From the NCBI RefSeq assembly GCF_001427905.1, contig NZ_LMEF01000012.1:235367-299366 (forward strand): a DNA stretch of 64,000 nt. The letters are read 5' to 3'. Below the pieces are notes generated by a model that saw only the letters and a list, made by a program, of their open reading frames with translations, had not been told where the DNA came from and ran no database searches. Position numbers and translations under genes: made by a program. This stretch comes from Flavobacterium sp. Root420. GTDB taxonomy: Bacteria; Bacteroidota; Bacteroidia; Flavobacteriales; Flavobacteriaceae. Of the stretch, positions 53,855-62,403 are shown piece after piece (the first letter of the stretch is position 1; every line of letters begins with the position of its first letter).

Positions 53855-54246
53855 ATTTCAAGTTTTAAAAATTCTTCAACGATTGGTACATCTGCTTCAG
53901 CCCAATCAAGATTTAATAATTCAGATTTCTCTAACAATTTATAATTTTTGTGTTCTGCTAATTTAATTTCACCGGAAAGATAGTGAGCTAAAAAAGGAAT
54001 TAAATTAATTTTAAAAGTACCATAATCATGAACACTATGGGAAAGTTTTTTTAACACTGTGATTTCTATGTTTATCTCTTCTTTTATTTCTCTCTTAATA
54101 CAATCAACTTCATTTTCATTAATTTCTAATTTGCCACCGGGAAATTCCCATTTTAAAGGTAATTTCATTTTTTCATTTCTTTGGGCAACTAATACTTTAT
54201 CATCTTTTAAGATAATTGCACATGTGACATTTATAATTTGAGACAT
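53851..54246 (-). CDS. Nudix hydrolase (MutT-like nucleoside triphosphate pyrophosphohydrolase)
   Basis: A 131-aa Nudix protein from ATG 54246 (MSQIINVTCAII); the frame opens 7 codons earlier at a TTG. The Nudix box is G38-x5-E44-x7-R52-E-I-K-E56-E57, with all metal-binding residues; the usual Gly two places later is Asn59. WEFPGGK and the size resemble MutT/CTP pyrophosphohydrolase enzymes that hydrolyse oxidised or modified dNTPs. Coupled by a 4-base overlap to the PLD-helicase gene, so its substrate may be linked to that protein's DNA or nucleotide processing. Confidence 0.93.
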   Translation of the reverse strand: MSQIINVTCAIILKDDKVLVAQRNEKMKLPLKWEFPGGKLEINENEVDCIKREIKEEINIEITVLKKLSHSVHDYGTFKINLIPFLAHYLSGEIKLAEHKNYKLLEKSELLNLDWAEADVPIVEEFLKLEI

Positions 54247-54365
54247 TTTGACTACGATGTTTTGCAAGCGAGAATTAATATTTTTAATAATAATGAAAGA
54301 TAATCATTATTGAAGATGTTTCGTTTCTCTTATTATAAGAATTTAAGCTTTCTCATGAAACCAAG

Positions 54366-54475
54366 TCCCTTAGCCCTGATAGAAGCGGTATCCTTTTTAG
54401 GCCATCGGAAATATCTCGCTTACCGTAAATGATCTGCCTAAAAAGATACAAGTGGATAGCAGGAAATAGCTCCTA
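54366..54475 (+). ncRNA. Probable Flavo-1-type structured RNA
   Basis: The segment TAGCCCTGATAGAAGCGG...GTGGATAGCAGGAAATAGCTCC is laid out like the Flavo-1 RNA motif of Flavobacteria as I remember it. Visible pairing: AGC(54372-54374)/GCT, CCTG/CAGG, then a 14-bp stem GTATC-TTTTTAGGC (54388-54402) with GCCTAAAAA-GATAC (54436-54449) broken by one bulged C, and an inner ATCGG/CCGTA pair. It lies in a gap away from any 5' leader, as expected for a free-standing RNA. Strand and family need a covariance search. Confidence 0.5.
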
Positions 54476-54530
54476 ATTAAAAAGAAATTCCAAAATTTAA
54501 ATTCCAAATTCCAATTCTTTCTTGTGTTCT

Positions 54531-54881
54531 GTGCTAATCTTTATCGAGTTTCTTGCGAGGATTTCTCCTTCGTCGAAATGACAAACTGGGTGTTTATACA
54601 CGGGTGTAATGGCAACCTTGATTACACTATAGTGCCAATCTTTGGCGAGTTTCTTGCGTGGCTCTTCGACTTCGCTCAGAGTGACAAACTGGGCTATTAG
54701 TATGCTTTATTATTAGACTTTAGTGCCAATCTTTGTCGAGTTTCTTGCGTGGCTCTTCGACTTCGCTCAGAGTGACAAACTGGGTTGTTAGTATGCATTA
54801 TTATTAGACTTTAGTGCCAATCTTTGTCGAGTTTCTTGCGTGGCTCTTCGACTTCGCTCAGAGTGACAAACTGCGTGTTGT
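54531..54881 (+). repeat. Tandem array of the 3' half of the ~100-bp element (copy D)
   Basis: Three units with a 91-base period begin AGTGCCAATCTTTG at 54631, 54722 and 54813; a diverged fourth unit begins at 54531. Each contains CGAGTTTCTTGCG, then an arm ending in GTGACAAACTG or ATGACAAACTG. This is the second half of the elements at 20635 and 63681. No spacers of variable sequence, so not a CRISPR. Confidence 0.85.
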
Positions 54882-54898
54882 TAGGCGTAATAAATGGA

Positions 54899-57373
54899 TT
54901 ACCTATCTTTTTTATTCTTCCCCTTATCCTTCTTCCCCCACTTAATTTTCATTTTCCCACCATCATCAACGGCAAGTAAATGCAGGACAATGCCACGGTC
55001 GCGGACGGCGTCGCGTTCTGCTTTGGTTGCCATTTTGGCGTCGCCTTTGGAGTTTCGGAGGGGTATGGTGAGGGCTAAATTGGTGCCACGGCCAAAGGAA
55101 TAAATACCTTCGGCATCGAAGTTGAGCACGCTGGAACTTATGGTGAGTTTATTGACATCGACGAGTTCTCCACGAAGTTTGAAATCGCCGGATAAATCGC
55201 TGAAGGTGATGTTTTCGACATCGCGAAACGGAAACGCAAACTTGCCCACTTTCATAATAGGTTCAAAGTTTACTAAAGCGCCATGAACGACATTGAAAGT
55301 CAGATTTCCGTGTGCCGAATTCGGGACCAATTCGCCGTTGCTGTTGATCATACCGGTTAAATTGGCATTGCTGGTAAGTCTTCCACGGATGTTATTTGGA
55401 GAAAACGATTTGATTCCGAAGTTGCTAAACGACTTTAAAAAACGGGTAATATCTACCTGATTGACCTGTGCGTTGGAGGCGAAACTATAATTTTTGCCAG
55501 TTGGAGAAAGTGTGGTGCTAAAATTAATGCTTCCGTTACAGGTTTGCAGTGAGCCGTTTTTGATCACCAATCGGGAATCGATCATCTGGATTTGGGCTTT
55601 GGTGTTGGTGGCGGTCAATTTATTGTACGTAATTTTATCGGCTTTGAGGTTAATGTCGACTATACATTTTTCGATCGCGTTGCGCAATTGATACGACATA
55701 GATGGTTTTTTGGAAGTTACTTTCTTTTTTTGAGAAGTAGCCAGAACGCCCAGAAACTGTTTGACATCGATATTGGGGCAATAGATATTCCAGTTTACGA
55801 CCATCTTTTCAGGAGCATCGTAATAGAGATTCAGGAAATTATTGATTCTTCCATCTATATAAATAGTGTTGTTTTTGTGCTTGTAATCAATTTTATTAAT
55901 GATTAAAGCTTCTTGCGTAAAATCAAGTTTCACATTGATTTTTTCGGCGTGAACGTTTTTAGGAATAAAATGGAAAGAAACGTTTTTAACGTCTACATTC
56001 CCAATAAAACGCGGTTTGGTGATGTATAAATTGACAATGTCAAACTGAAATTTTAAGTTAAGCGTGGCGTGGCCTTCGGTAAAATGAATCCATTTTTCGG
56101 TGTTTTCTTCGTTGATAACCGGAAGATCAAAATCAGAATTTACGATTCCGGTTGCCAATGGTTTTTCGAGATTGTTGATCGATAATTGCGCAATTTTAAG
56201 CGGTACATTTCTGTATTTTGCAGAAAAACGCGTTAGGATTATAGCCGAATTAGCATCATTAAAGCCTTCTTTTGGTTTGAAATTATTGGTAAAAATACCT
56301 TTGAAATTACAATCGGTCAATAAGCCATCCGGAATACTCAATTCGTTATTGTGCACTTCGGCCTGAACGACGATTCTCGGATCACCTTCGGCATTAAAAT
56401 CGCCTTTGATGTCGCAATTCACATCAATTTCTTTTTTTAAATTAAAATGGTTCAGCTTCGAACTGATGTTTGCCGATAATAAATTAGAAGCATTTTGCCA
56501 TAAAATTGTAGTGCTGATATTAATGCCGAACAGTGCGCTGCCTTTGGCTAAATTGAAAAAAGCCACAATATCAAAGGAATCGGATCCAATTTTTAAATCA
56601 TCCGTTTTAACATCTATTTTTTCTCTTTCGGCCGAATAAGAAACAGCGAAAGTTCCTTTGAGCTGTTTTTGTTTGGCAAAACTTCCGTGAACAGTATTAA
56701 AAGCCAAACTGGTTATTTGAGTGTCTAAAAACACATCGGTTTCCCAATCGTCTCCATCATAATTTACTTTTGATTGTAAACTGGCCACATCAAAATCAAA
56801 TAATTTATGCCCCACATGATTGTCTAAAATAAAATGAACTTTGCTGAGGTCGACCTGGTCAATTGTGGTTTCGGTATCGGTTTTATTTTCGGGTGTTTTT
56901 TTCTTTTTTGGTTTAAAAATGTCAGAGTTTGAATACCCATTTTCGGCTTTATACAGATAAATCTGGGCGTCGTTGATCAGGATTTTATGAATGCTGATTT
57001 CCTTTTGCAATAAACTCCAGACGTTTAAACGCACTTCTATTTCTTTGGCTTTTAGTAAAGTATGTTTATGGGTTTTCCATTGTTTGTCTTTGAGTTCGAC
57101 CTCTTTTAAGGCTAAAGTGAAATTGGGTAAACCGGTTAAAAATTTATATTGAAAATCGCCAATATGAAAATCGCCATTTATATTGTCGTTGATTTTGGTA
57201 TTGATTTTGGCCATTATTTCGGTTTTGTTCCGATTAAAATAAATGGACAGTCCGCCACCGGCAAGAAGTACCAATGCGATAAGTCCCAAAACAAAAAAGC
57301 CAAAACGTTTAGCGTATTTTTTAAAACGTGCCGATTGTAAAAATTGTTTTATTTTATGTAAAGATTCTTTCAT
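54899..57373 (-). CDS. AsmA-like envelope protein
   Basis: An 824-aa protein anchored by one N-terminal membrane helix (about 23-46, FFVLGLIALVLLAGGGLSIYF in part), with the bulk in the periplasm. It shows the AsmA pattern: an N-terminal domain (NGDFHIGDFQYKF, LRDKQ-like LKEVELKDKQWK), long beta-rich repeats, and a C-terminal AsmA domain (GRLTSNANLTGMIN, LVNFEPIMKVGKFAFPF, FSDLSGDFKLRGELV). The tail is strongly basic (KWGKKDKGKNKKDR). AsmA-family proteins are thought to move lipids between membranes. Monocistronic, starting divergently from thioredoxin. Confidence 0.88.
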   Translation of the reverse strand: MKESLHKIKQFLQSARFKKYAKRFGFFVLGLIALVLLAGGGLSIYFNRNKTEIMAKINTKINDNINGDFHIGDFQYKFLTGLPNFTLALKEVELKDKQWKTHKHTLLKAKEIEVRLNVWSLLQKEISIHKILINDAQIYLYKAENGYSNSDIFKPKKKKTPENKTDTETTIDQVDLSKVHFILDNHVGHKLFDFDVASLQSKVNYDGDDWETDVFLDTQITSLAFNTVHGSFAKQKQLKGTFAVSYSAEREKIDVKTDDLKIGSDSFDIVAFFNLAKGSALFGINISTTILWQNASNLLSANISSKLNHFNLKKEIDVNCDIKGDFNAEGDPRIVVQAEVHNNELSIPDGLLTDCNFKGIFTNNFKPKEGFNDANSAIILTRFSAKYRNVPLKIAQLSINNLEKPLATGIVNSDFDLPVINEENTEKWIHFTEGHATLNLKFQFDIVNLYITKPRFIGNVDVKNVSFHFIPKNVHAEKINVKLDFTQEALIINKIDYKHKNNTIYIDGRINNFLNLYYDAPEKMVVNWNIYCPNIDVKQFLGVLATSQKKKVTSKKPSMSYQLRNAIEKCIVDINLKADKITYNKLTATNTKAQIQMIDSRLVIKNGSLQTCNGSINFSTTLSPTGKNYSFASNAQVNQVDITRFLKSFSNFGIKSFSPNNIRGRLTSNANLTGMINSNGELVPNSAHGNLTFNVVHGALVNFEPIMKVGKFAFPFRDVENITFSDLSGDFKLRGELVDVNKLTISSSVLNFDAEGIYSFGRGTNLALTIPLRNSKGDAKMATKAERDAVRDRGIVLHLLAVDDGGKMKIKWGKKDKGKNKKDR

Positions 57374-57616
57374 TTGGACGAATTTTCTTAATCATTAAAG
57401 ATATGATAAAAATTAGTGCCGTTTTTAATAATTTGGTTTTCAATTTATTATGTTGAAATAGTTTTTTGAATAACTGATATGTAAATTATATAACTATTGA
57501 CAATGCATTTATAATCAAAACTAATTTGGGAATGGTGTTTCATTCGTATTTAATTTTTAAATTTGTACTCTAGTTTGAAGATTAATAATTCAGACATAAT
57601 TTAAACCTAAGATATT

Positions 57617-57934
57617 ATGGCATTAGCAATAACAGATGCTACTTTTGACGAAGTAGTTTTAAAATCAGATAAACCGGTAATGGTAGATTTTTGGGCAGCA
57701 TGGTGTGGTCCTTGTAGAATGGTTGGTCCGATCATTGACCAATTGAGCGATGAGTACGCAGGTAAAGTAGTTGTTGGTAAGGTAGATGTAGATGCAAACC
57801 AGGAATTCGCTGCAAAATATGGTGTGCGTAACATACCAACCGTTTTGGTTTTTCATAACGGTGAAGTAGTAGGAAAACAAGTAGGAGTTGCTCCGAAACA
57901 AACCTACGCAGATAGTTTAGACGCTTTGTTGTAA
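57617..57934 (+). CDS. trxA: Thioredoxin
   Basis: Cytoplasmic disulfide reductase of 105 aa with the WCGPC active site (Cys30, Cys33), cis-Pro in NIPTVLVF and no signal peptide. TAAATTTG at 57558-57565 may be the -7 element. Single gene with a GAAA-loop terminator. Confidence 0.97.
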   Translation: MALAITDATFDEVVLKSDKPVMVDFWAAWCGPCRMVGPIIDQLSDEYAGKVVVGKVDVDANQEFAAKYGVRNIPTVLVFHNGEVVGKQVGVAPKQTYADSLDALL

Positions 57935-57956
57935 TCGTAAGATTATAATTTATATA

Positions 57957-57988
57957 AAAGAGGTTTGACGAAAGTCAAGCCTTTTTTA
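57957..57988 (+). terminator. Terminator of trxA
   Basis: AGGTTTGAC/GTCAAGCCT (one wobble) closed by GAAA, followed by six T. Confidence 0.85.
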
Positions 57989-57994
57989 TTTTAA

Positions 57995-58275
57995 GGGTTT
58001 GCCACGAATTATAAAAGGTTTGCCACGAATTGCACGAATTTCCACGAATTAAAAATGGTTTGAAATTGGCCCTTTTTTTTACCACAAATTACACTAATTT
58101 TCACAAATTAAAATATTTGAAAATTAGGACGGATTTTTGCCACAGATTAGAAGAATTAAAAAGATTTTTTAATCTGTAGCAAAATAAAAAATTTGTGGAA
58201 ATTAGTGTAATTTGTGGTAAACCCTTTTTTTAAGTGTAATCAAAATGAAATTCGTGCAATTCGTGGCAAACCCTC
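57995..58275. repeat. Three nested inverted repeats
   Basis: Outer arms 58017-58042 and 58247-58272 are perfect 26-bp complements (core CCACGAATTGCACGAATT). Middle arms 58081-58109 and 58190-58218 match 28 of 29 (core ACCACAAATTACACTAATT). The inner pair 58139-58149/58170-58180 has core CACAGATTA. An extra outer half copy (57995-58010) precedes. No gene in this roughly 390-base gap. Confidence 0.9.
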
Positions 58276-58326
58276 TTTTAATCCGAATCCTTTTTTTATT
58301 TTTAACGAATCTTATATTTCTTAAAA

Positions 58327-60903
58327 ATGAAAATCCGCTACAGCTTTCTTTGTCTTTTTACTTTTATTACAATTGGTTTTTCGCAATCCAAACAAAATGG
58401 CAATCTTGTTTTAGAAAATGGCGTTTCAGAGCAAATGGCTATTTTTCGTAAACATCAAATTTCTAATGTTTCGTACGGATTGTCTTTTGAAATTCCGAAT
58501 CAGAAAGAGCAGGATATTATTTCTACTTTAAATTTGGATTTGATTTTATCCGATTTAAGTCAGCCTTTGTATTTGGATTTTAAGGAGAAGACGGAGAACA
58601 TAAAATCAGTTTCAGCAAACGGGAAAAATATCGTCATTTTACACGAAAAAGGACATATTGTGATTCCGGTTGAAAGTTTGATTTCAGGAAAAAATACGAT
58701 TACTATTTCTTTTATAGCAGGCAATTTATCGTTGAATCGCAACGACGATTTTCTATATACTTTATTGGTTCCGGATCGGGCGAGTACGCTGTTTCCGTGT
58801 TTTGATCAACCGGATATTAAAGCGACTTATAAATTGAGTTTAACGGTGCCAAAGGATTGGTCGGTTTTGGCTGGAGCCGATATAAAACAGAAAGTCGAGA
58901 AAGGGGATTTTACGGCCTACACTTTTGGAGAATCAGACAAAATGAGTACCTATTTGTTTTCGTTTGTAGCTGGAAAATTCAAAAGCGTAACACAGAAACC
59001 GGGCAATTTAGAAATGACGATGTTGTATCGTGAAAATAATCCGGAGAAGATTCAGGTTAGCACCGATACGATTTTTAAATTACACCAACAATCTTTAGAA
59101 TTCTTAGAAAAATATACCAATTATAAATTCCCATTCCAGAAGCTGGATTTTGCTTCGATTCCTGTTTTTCAATATGGCGGAATGGAACATGTTGGGGCGA
59201 TTCAGTATCGCGAATCGACTTTATTTCTAGATAATAGCGCCACGGACAGCGAAAAATTAGATCGTGCAAAATTGATCGCGCATGAAACTTCGCATATGTG
59301 GTTTGGCGATTTGGTGACAATGAAATGGTTTGATGATGTCTGGATGAAAGAGGTGTTTGCGAATTTTATGGCAGACAAAATCATGAATCCAATTTTTCCC
59401 AAGGTCAATCATAATTTGCAGTTTTTTTCGGCGCATTATAATAACGCTTACGCGGAAGATCGTTCGTTGGGCACACATCCAATCAAACAGCATTTAGCCA
59501 ATCTGAAAGATGCCGGTTCACTTTATGGAGCAATTATTTACAACAAAGCGCCAATCATGATGCGTCAGTTGGAAGCTTCGATGGGGAAAGAAGCGTTCCA
59601 GAAAGGAATTGAGAAATACATTAAAAAATACTCCAACGACAATGCGGACTGGAATAATCTGGTTGAAATTCTGGATGCCGAAACGCCGCTCGACATGCAA
59701 AAGTGGAGCAAGGTTTGGGTGAATCAATCGGGCAGGGCTATTTTTAGTGATAAAATAGAATATGATGCTCAAAACAAAATCAAGAAATTTGAAATTCAGC
59801 AAAAAGCAGAAGACAAATCAGGAAATGTCTGGCCTCAGGTTTTTCAAATTGGATTGGTTTATTCGGATAATGTGAAGGTTTTAAACGTCAATATAAAAGA
59901 CAAGAACCTTCTTTTGAAAGAAGCTGTCGGACTTGAAAAACCGAATACGATTATTTACAATTATAATGGTTTTGGATATGGTGTTTTTCCGCTTGACGGG
60001 AATCATTTAAATGCTATTTCAACCTTGAAAGATGAGGTTGCAAGAGCTTCGAGTTACAGTAATCTTTATGAAAACACTTTAATTGGAAACCTTTCGCCGA
60101 TCAAAGCTTTTGATTGTTTTTTGAGAGGAATTCAAACAGAAGAAAATGAGTTGGTTTTAAAAATTGCCTCCAATAATCTGAATTCAATTTTTTGGAGATT
60201 CCTTACCGAGAAGCAACAGCATAAAGTTCAGCAACAACTTGAGGCTATTTTATATGAAAGATTGCAAACGAATTTGACAAGTAATATCAAAAAGACGTTG
60301 TTCAATTTATTCAGTTCTATTGCCTACTCAGATTCGGCGAAAGCCAAATTATATCAGATCTGGAACAAAGAAGTTTTGATTTCGAATTTGAAACTAAACG
60401 AAGACGATTACACCAATATCGCGATGAATCTGGCCATATTCAAACATGAAAAAGCAGATGAAATTCTGGAAAGAACCAGAACAACCATCACCAATCCGGA
60501 CAAACAAAAACGATTCGAGTTTTTGCTTCCTTCGTTATCTAAAGATGAATCGGTTCGTAACGCTTTTATGGAATCGTTAAAAGAGGATAAGAACAGAGAA
60601 AAAGAAGCCTGGGTTTCGGTTGGTTTGGCGAATATTCATCATCCGCTGCGTCAGGAAAGTGCGCAGCAATACATCCGATTTTCATTAGATTTGACAGAGG
60701 GAATTCAGCGCACCGGAGATATTTTCTTTCCGAAAGACTGGCTGAATAATACGATTGGGAAATATTCGTCGAAATATGCTTTTGATGAAGTGCAGCGTTT
60801 CTTAAAAGAAAACCCTAATTTTAGTCCGATATTAAAACGAAAATTATTTCAGGCGACAGACGGTTTGTACCGCGCTCAAAATATTAAAAAAGAAACCGAA
60901 TGA
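58327..60903 (+). CDS. M1 family metallopeptidase (aminopeptidase N type), secreted
   Basis: Zinc aminopeptidase of 858 aa with a signal peptide (MKIRYSFLCLFTFITIGFSQ). The zinc site is HETSH (His319, Glu320, His323) with Glu342 18 residues on. The substrate-binding GAMEN motif reads GGMEH (284-288): the last Asn is His. The C-terminal half is helical, as in M1 enzymes. Its stop overlaps the start of the DUF58 gene by 4 bases (ATGA), so the two are coupled. Confidence 0.92.
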   Translation: MKIRYSFLCLFTFITIGFSQSKQNGNLVLENGVSEQMAIFRKHQISNVSYGLSFEIPNQKEQDIISTLNLDLILSDLSQPLYLDFKEKTENIKSVSANGKNIVILHEKGHIVIPVESLISGKNTITISFIAGNLSLNRNDDFLYTLLVPDRASTLFPCFDQPDIKATYKLSLTVPKDWSVLAGADIKQKVEKGDFTAYTFGESDKMSTYLFSFVAGKFKSVTQKPGNLEMTMLYRENNPEKIQVSTDTIFKLHQQSLEFLEKYTNYKFPFQKLDFASIPVFQYGGMEHVGAIQYRESTLFLDNSATDSEKLDRAKLIAHETSHMWFGDLVTMKWFDDVWMKEVFANFMADKIMNPIFPKVNHNLQFFSAHYNNAYAEDRSLGTHPIKQHLANLKDAGSLYGAIIYNKAPIMMRQLEASMGKEAFQKGIEKYIKKYSNDNADWNNLVEILDAETPLDMQKWSKVWVNQSGRAIFSDKIEYDAQNKIKKFEIQQKAEDKSGNVWPQVFQIGLVYSDNVKVLNVNIKDKNLLLKEAVGLEKPNTIIYNYNGFGYGVFPLDGNHLNAISTLKDEVARASSYSNLYENTLIGNLSPIKAFDCFLRGIQTEENELVLKIASNNLNSIFWRFLTEKQQHKVQQQLEAILYERLQTNLTSNIKKTLFNLFSSIAYSDSAKAKLYQIWNKEVLISNLKLNEDDYTNIAMNLAIFKHEKADEILERTRTTITNPDKQKRFEFLLPSLSKDESVRNAFMESLKEDKNREKEAWVSVGLANIHHPLRQESAQQYIRFSLDLTEGIQRTGDIFFPKDWLNNTIGKYSSKYAFDEVQRFLKENPNFSPILKRKLFQATDGLYRAQNIKKETE

Positions 60904-61826
60904 AAATTGAATCGGAAATAGAAAAAGTCTCCAGTTTTCAGCATCTTGAAATGCTGGCGAATCAGGTTGTGGAAGGTTTTATATCCGGAATGCACAAGAG
61001 TCCGTTTCATGGCTTTTCGGCTGAATTTGCCGAGCATAAAGTCTACAATACCGGAGAAAGCACCAAACATATCGACTGGAAATTATTTGCCAAAACCGAT
61101 CGTTTGTACACGAAACGTTTTGAGGAAGAAACCAATTTACGCTGTCATCTTATTGTCGATAATTCGTCGTCGATGCATTATCCGGAATTAAAATCGAACC
61201 AGCCATTCTATGAAAAAAAGATTGGTTTTGCAGTTTTGGCTTCGGCCGTTTTGATGAATATTTTAAAGAAACAGCGCGATGCCGTTGGTTTAAGCGTTTT
61301 TTCCGATAATTACGAATATTACGCTCCCGAAAAAGGAAGTGATCGTCATCATAGAATGCTGCTTAACAAACTGGAGCAATTATTAGAACAGCCAAAAGTC
61401 AAAAAAAGTACCGATACTATTACGTATTTGCATCAGATTGCAGAGAAAATGCACCGCCGTTCGATGATTATTTTGTTTACTGATATGTTTCAGTCAGAAG
61501 ACGATGAAAAGCTTTTTAATGCCTTGCAACATTTAAAACACAACAAACATAAAGTAGTTTTATTTCATGTGGTAGATAATGAAACCGAGCTCAAATTCGA
61601 TTTTGATAACACGCCAAGGAAGTTTATTGACCTAGAATCGGGCGAAGAGGTGTCGATTTTTGCCGATAATGTAAAAGTAGAATATGAAAAAAGGGCAGAA
61701 GCGTACTTTAAAACCCTGGCTTTAACCTGTGCCAAGAACCAAATTAAGTACGTTCCGGTCAATGTTGGTGATAATTTTGAAAAAATCCTGACTACATATT
61801 TAGTTGAAAAACAAAACTTTGGCTAA
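60900..61826 (+). CDS. DUF58 domain protein (von Willebrand-like)
   Basis: A 308-aa cytoplasmic protein with the DUF58 signature HIDWKLFAKTDRLYTKRFEEE (as DWKLFAKTDRLY) and a VWA-like metal site in LIVDNSSSMHYPE. Full DUF58 genes usually sit beside a MoxR ATPase and Bat genes; here the partner is the M1 peptidase instead. No membrane helix. Function unknown; the MoxR-linked relatives act in protein maturation or stress. Confidence 0.88.
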   Translation: MKIESEIEKVSSFQHLEMLANQVVEGFISGMHKSPFHGFSAEFAEHKVYNTGESTKHIDWKLFAKTDRLYTKRFEEETNLRCHLIVDNSSSMHYPELKSNQPFYEKKIGFAVLASAVLMNILKKQRDAVGLSVFSDNYEYYAPEKGSDRHHRMLLNKLEQLLEQPKVKKSTDTITYLHQIAEKMHRRSMIILFTDMFQSEDDEKLFNALQHLKHNKHKVVLFHVVDNETELKFDFDNTPRKFIDLESGEEVSIFADNVKVEYEKRAEAYFKTLALTCAKNQIKYVPVNVGDNFEKILTTYLVEKQNFG

Positions 61827-61864
61827 GGATTTAAAAATATATTTATTTTTTTTTAGCAAAATAC

Positions 61865-61894
61865 TTGCAGAAATGAAATTCTGTACTATCTTTG
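61865..61894 (+). promoter_or_regulatory. Promoter of tRNA-Asp copy 1
   Basis: TTG (61865-61867), 19 bases, TATCTTTG (61887-61894). The tRNA begins 19 bases further on. Confidence 0.85.
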
Positions 61895-61912
61895 CAACCG
61901 CAATAACGCAGA

Positions 61913-61986
61913 GGTTTGGTAGTTCAGTTGGTTAGAATACATGCCTGTCACGCATGGGGTCGCGGGTTCGAGTCCCGTCCAGACCG
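61913..61986 (+). tRNA. tRNA-Asp (GTC), copy 1
   Basis: Acceptor GGTTTGG/CCAGACC, anticodon stem CATGC/GCATG with loop CTGTCAC (anticodon GTC at 61947-61949) and T-arm GCGGG-TTCGAGT-CCCGT. 74 nt, CCA not encoded, discriminator G. Confidence 0.97.
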
Positions 61987-61997
61987 CAATATTGGGG

Positions 61998-62026
61998 AAA
62001 GCCTTTCTTTTAAGAAAGGCTTTTTT
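61998..62026 (+). terminator. Terminator of tRNA-Asp copy 1
   Basis: AAAGCCTTTCTT and its complement followed by a T run, 12 bases after the tRNA. Confidence 0.88.
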
Positions 62027-62260
62027 GCCCAAAAATGGTATCTAAGATTAGTTGTGTTGTTTGCTACGACTTTGTAACTCGTAGCTGGTTTAGTAGTTAG
62101 ACCAATGAAAAGCTTTCCACTTTTGTGGATGGCTTTTTTGATTTACGACACTTTTGATTTAACCGCAGAGGGGCGCTATCGGGATACGCAAAGTCCGTAA
62201 AGTTTTTTAAAGCTTTGCGGACTTTGTTGTTTATAATGATTTATTGAATTGGATTTTTAT

Positions 62261-62339
62261 ACATAGCCCGTGGTTTCAACCACGGGGACACAATCATGGT
62301 CACAATCGGTATCCCCGTGGTTGAAACCACGGGCTATGT
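62261..62339. repeat. REP-like cruciform element
   Basis: Two 28-base arms (62261-62288, 62312-62339) are perfect complements. Each arm is itself palindromic, CCCGTGGTTTCAACCACGGG. Looks like a REP/BIME-type element; no REP-associated transposase is in the window. Confidence 0.88.
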
Positions 62340-62372
62340 TTAGCAAGATGATGGATGTTTCTATACGAAAAA

Positions 62373-62403
62373 CCTTTGTCAAAGTTTCAAACTTTGACAA
62401 AGG
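62373..62403. repeat. 31-bp palindrome, copy 2 of 5368-5396
   Basis: Same 29-bp palindrome as the terminator at 5368, with one extra pair at each end. Confidence 0.9.

Noticed and set aside
50714..54246. Restriction-modification, BREX or Mokosh system
   Set aside because: No methylase, PglX/BrxC or kinase partner is present, and the PLD domain is N-terminal to the helicase, unlike the described Mokosh layout.
54531..54881. Regular 91-base repeats as a CRISPR array
   Set aside because: The whole unit repeats with no variable spacers, the period is too long, and no cas genes are present.
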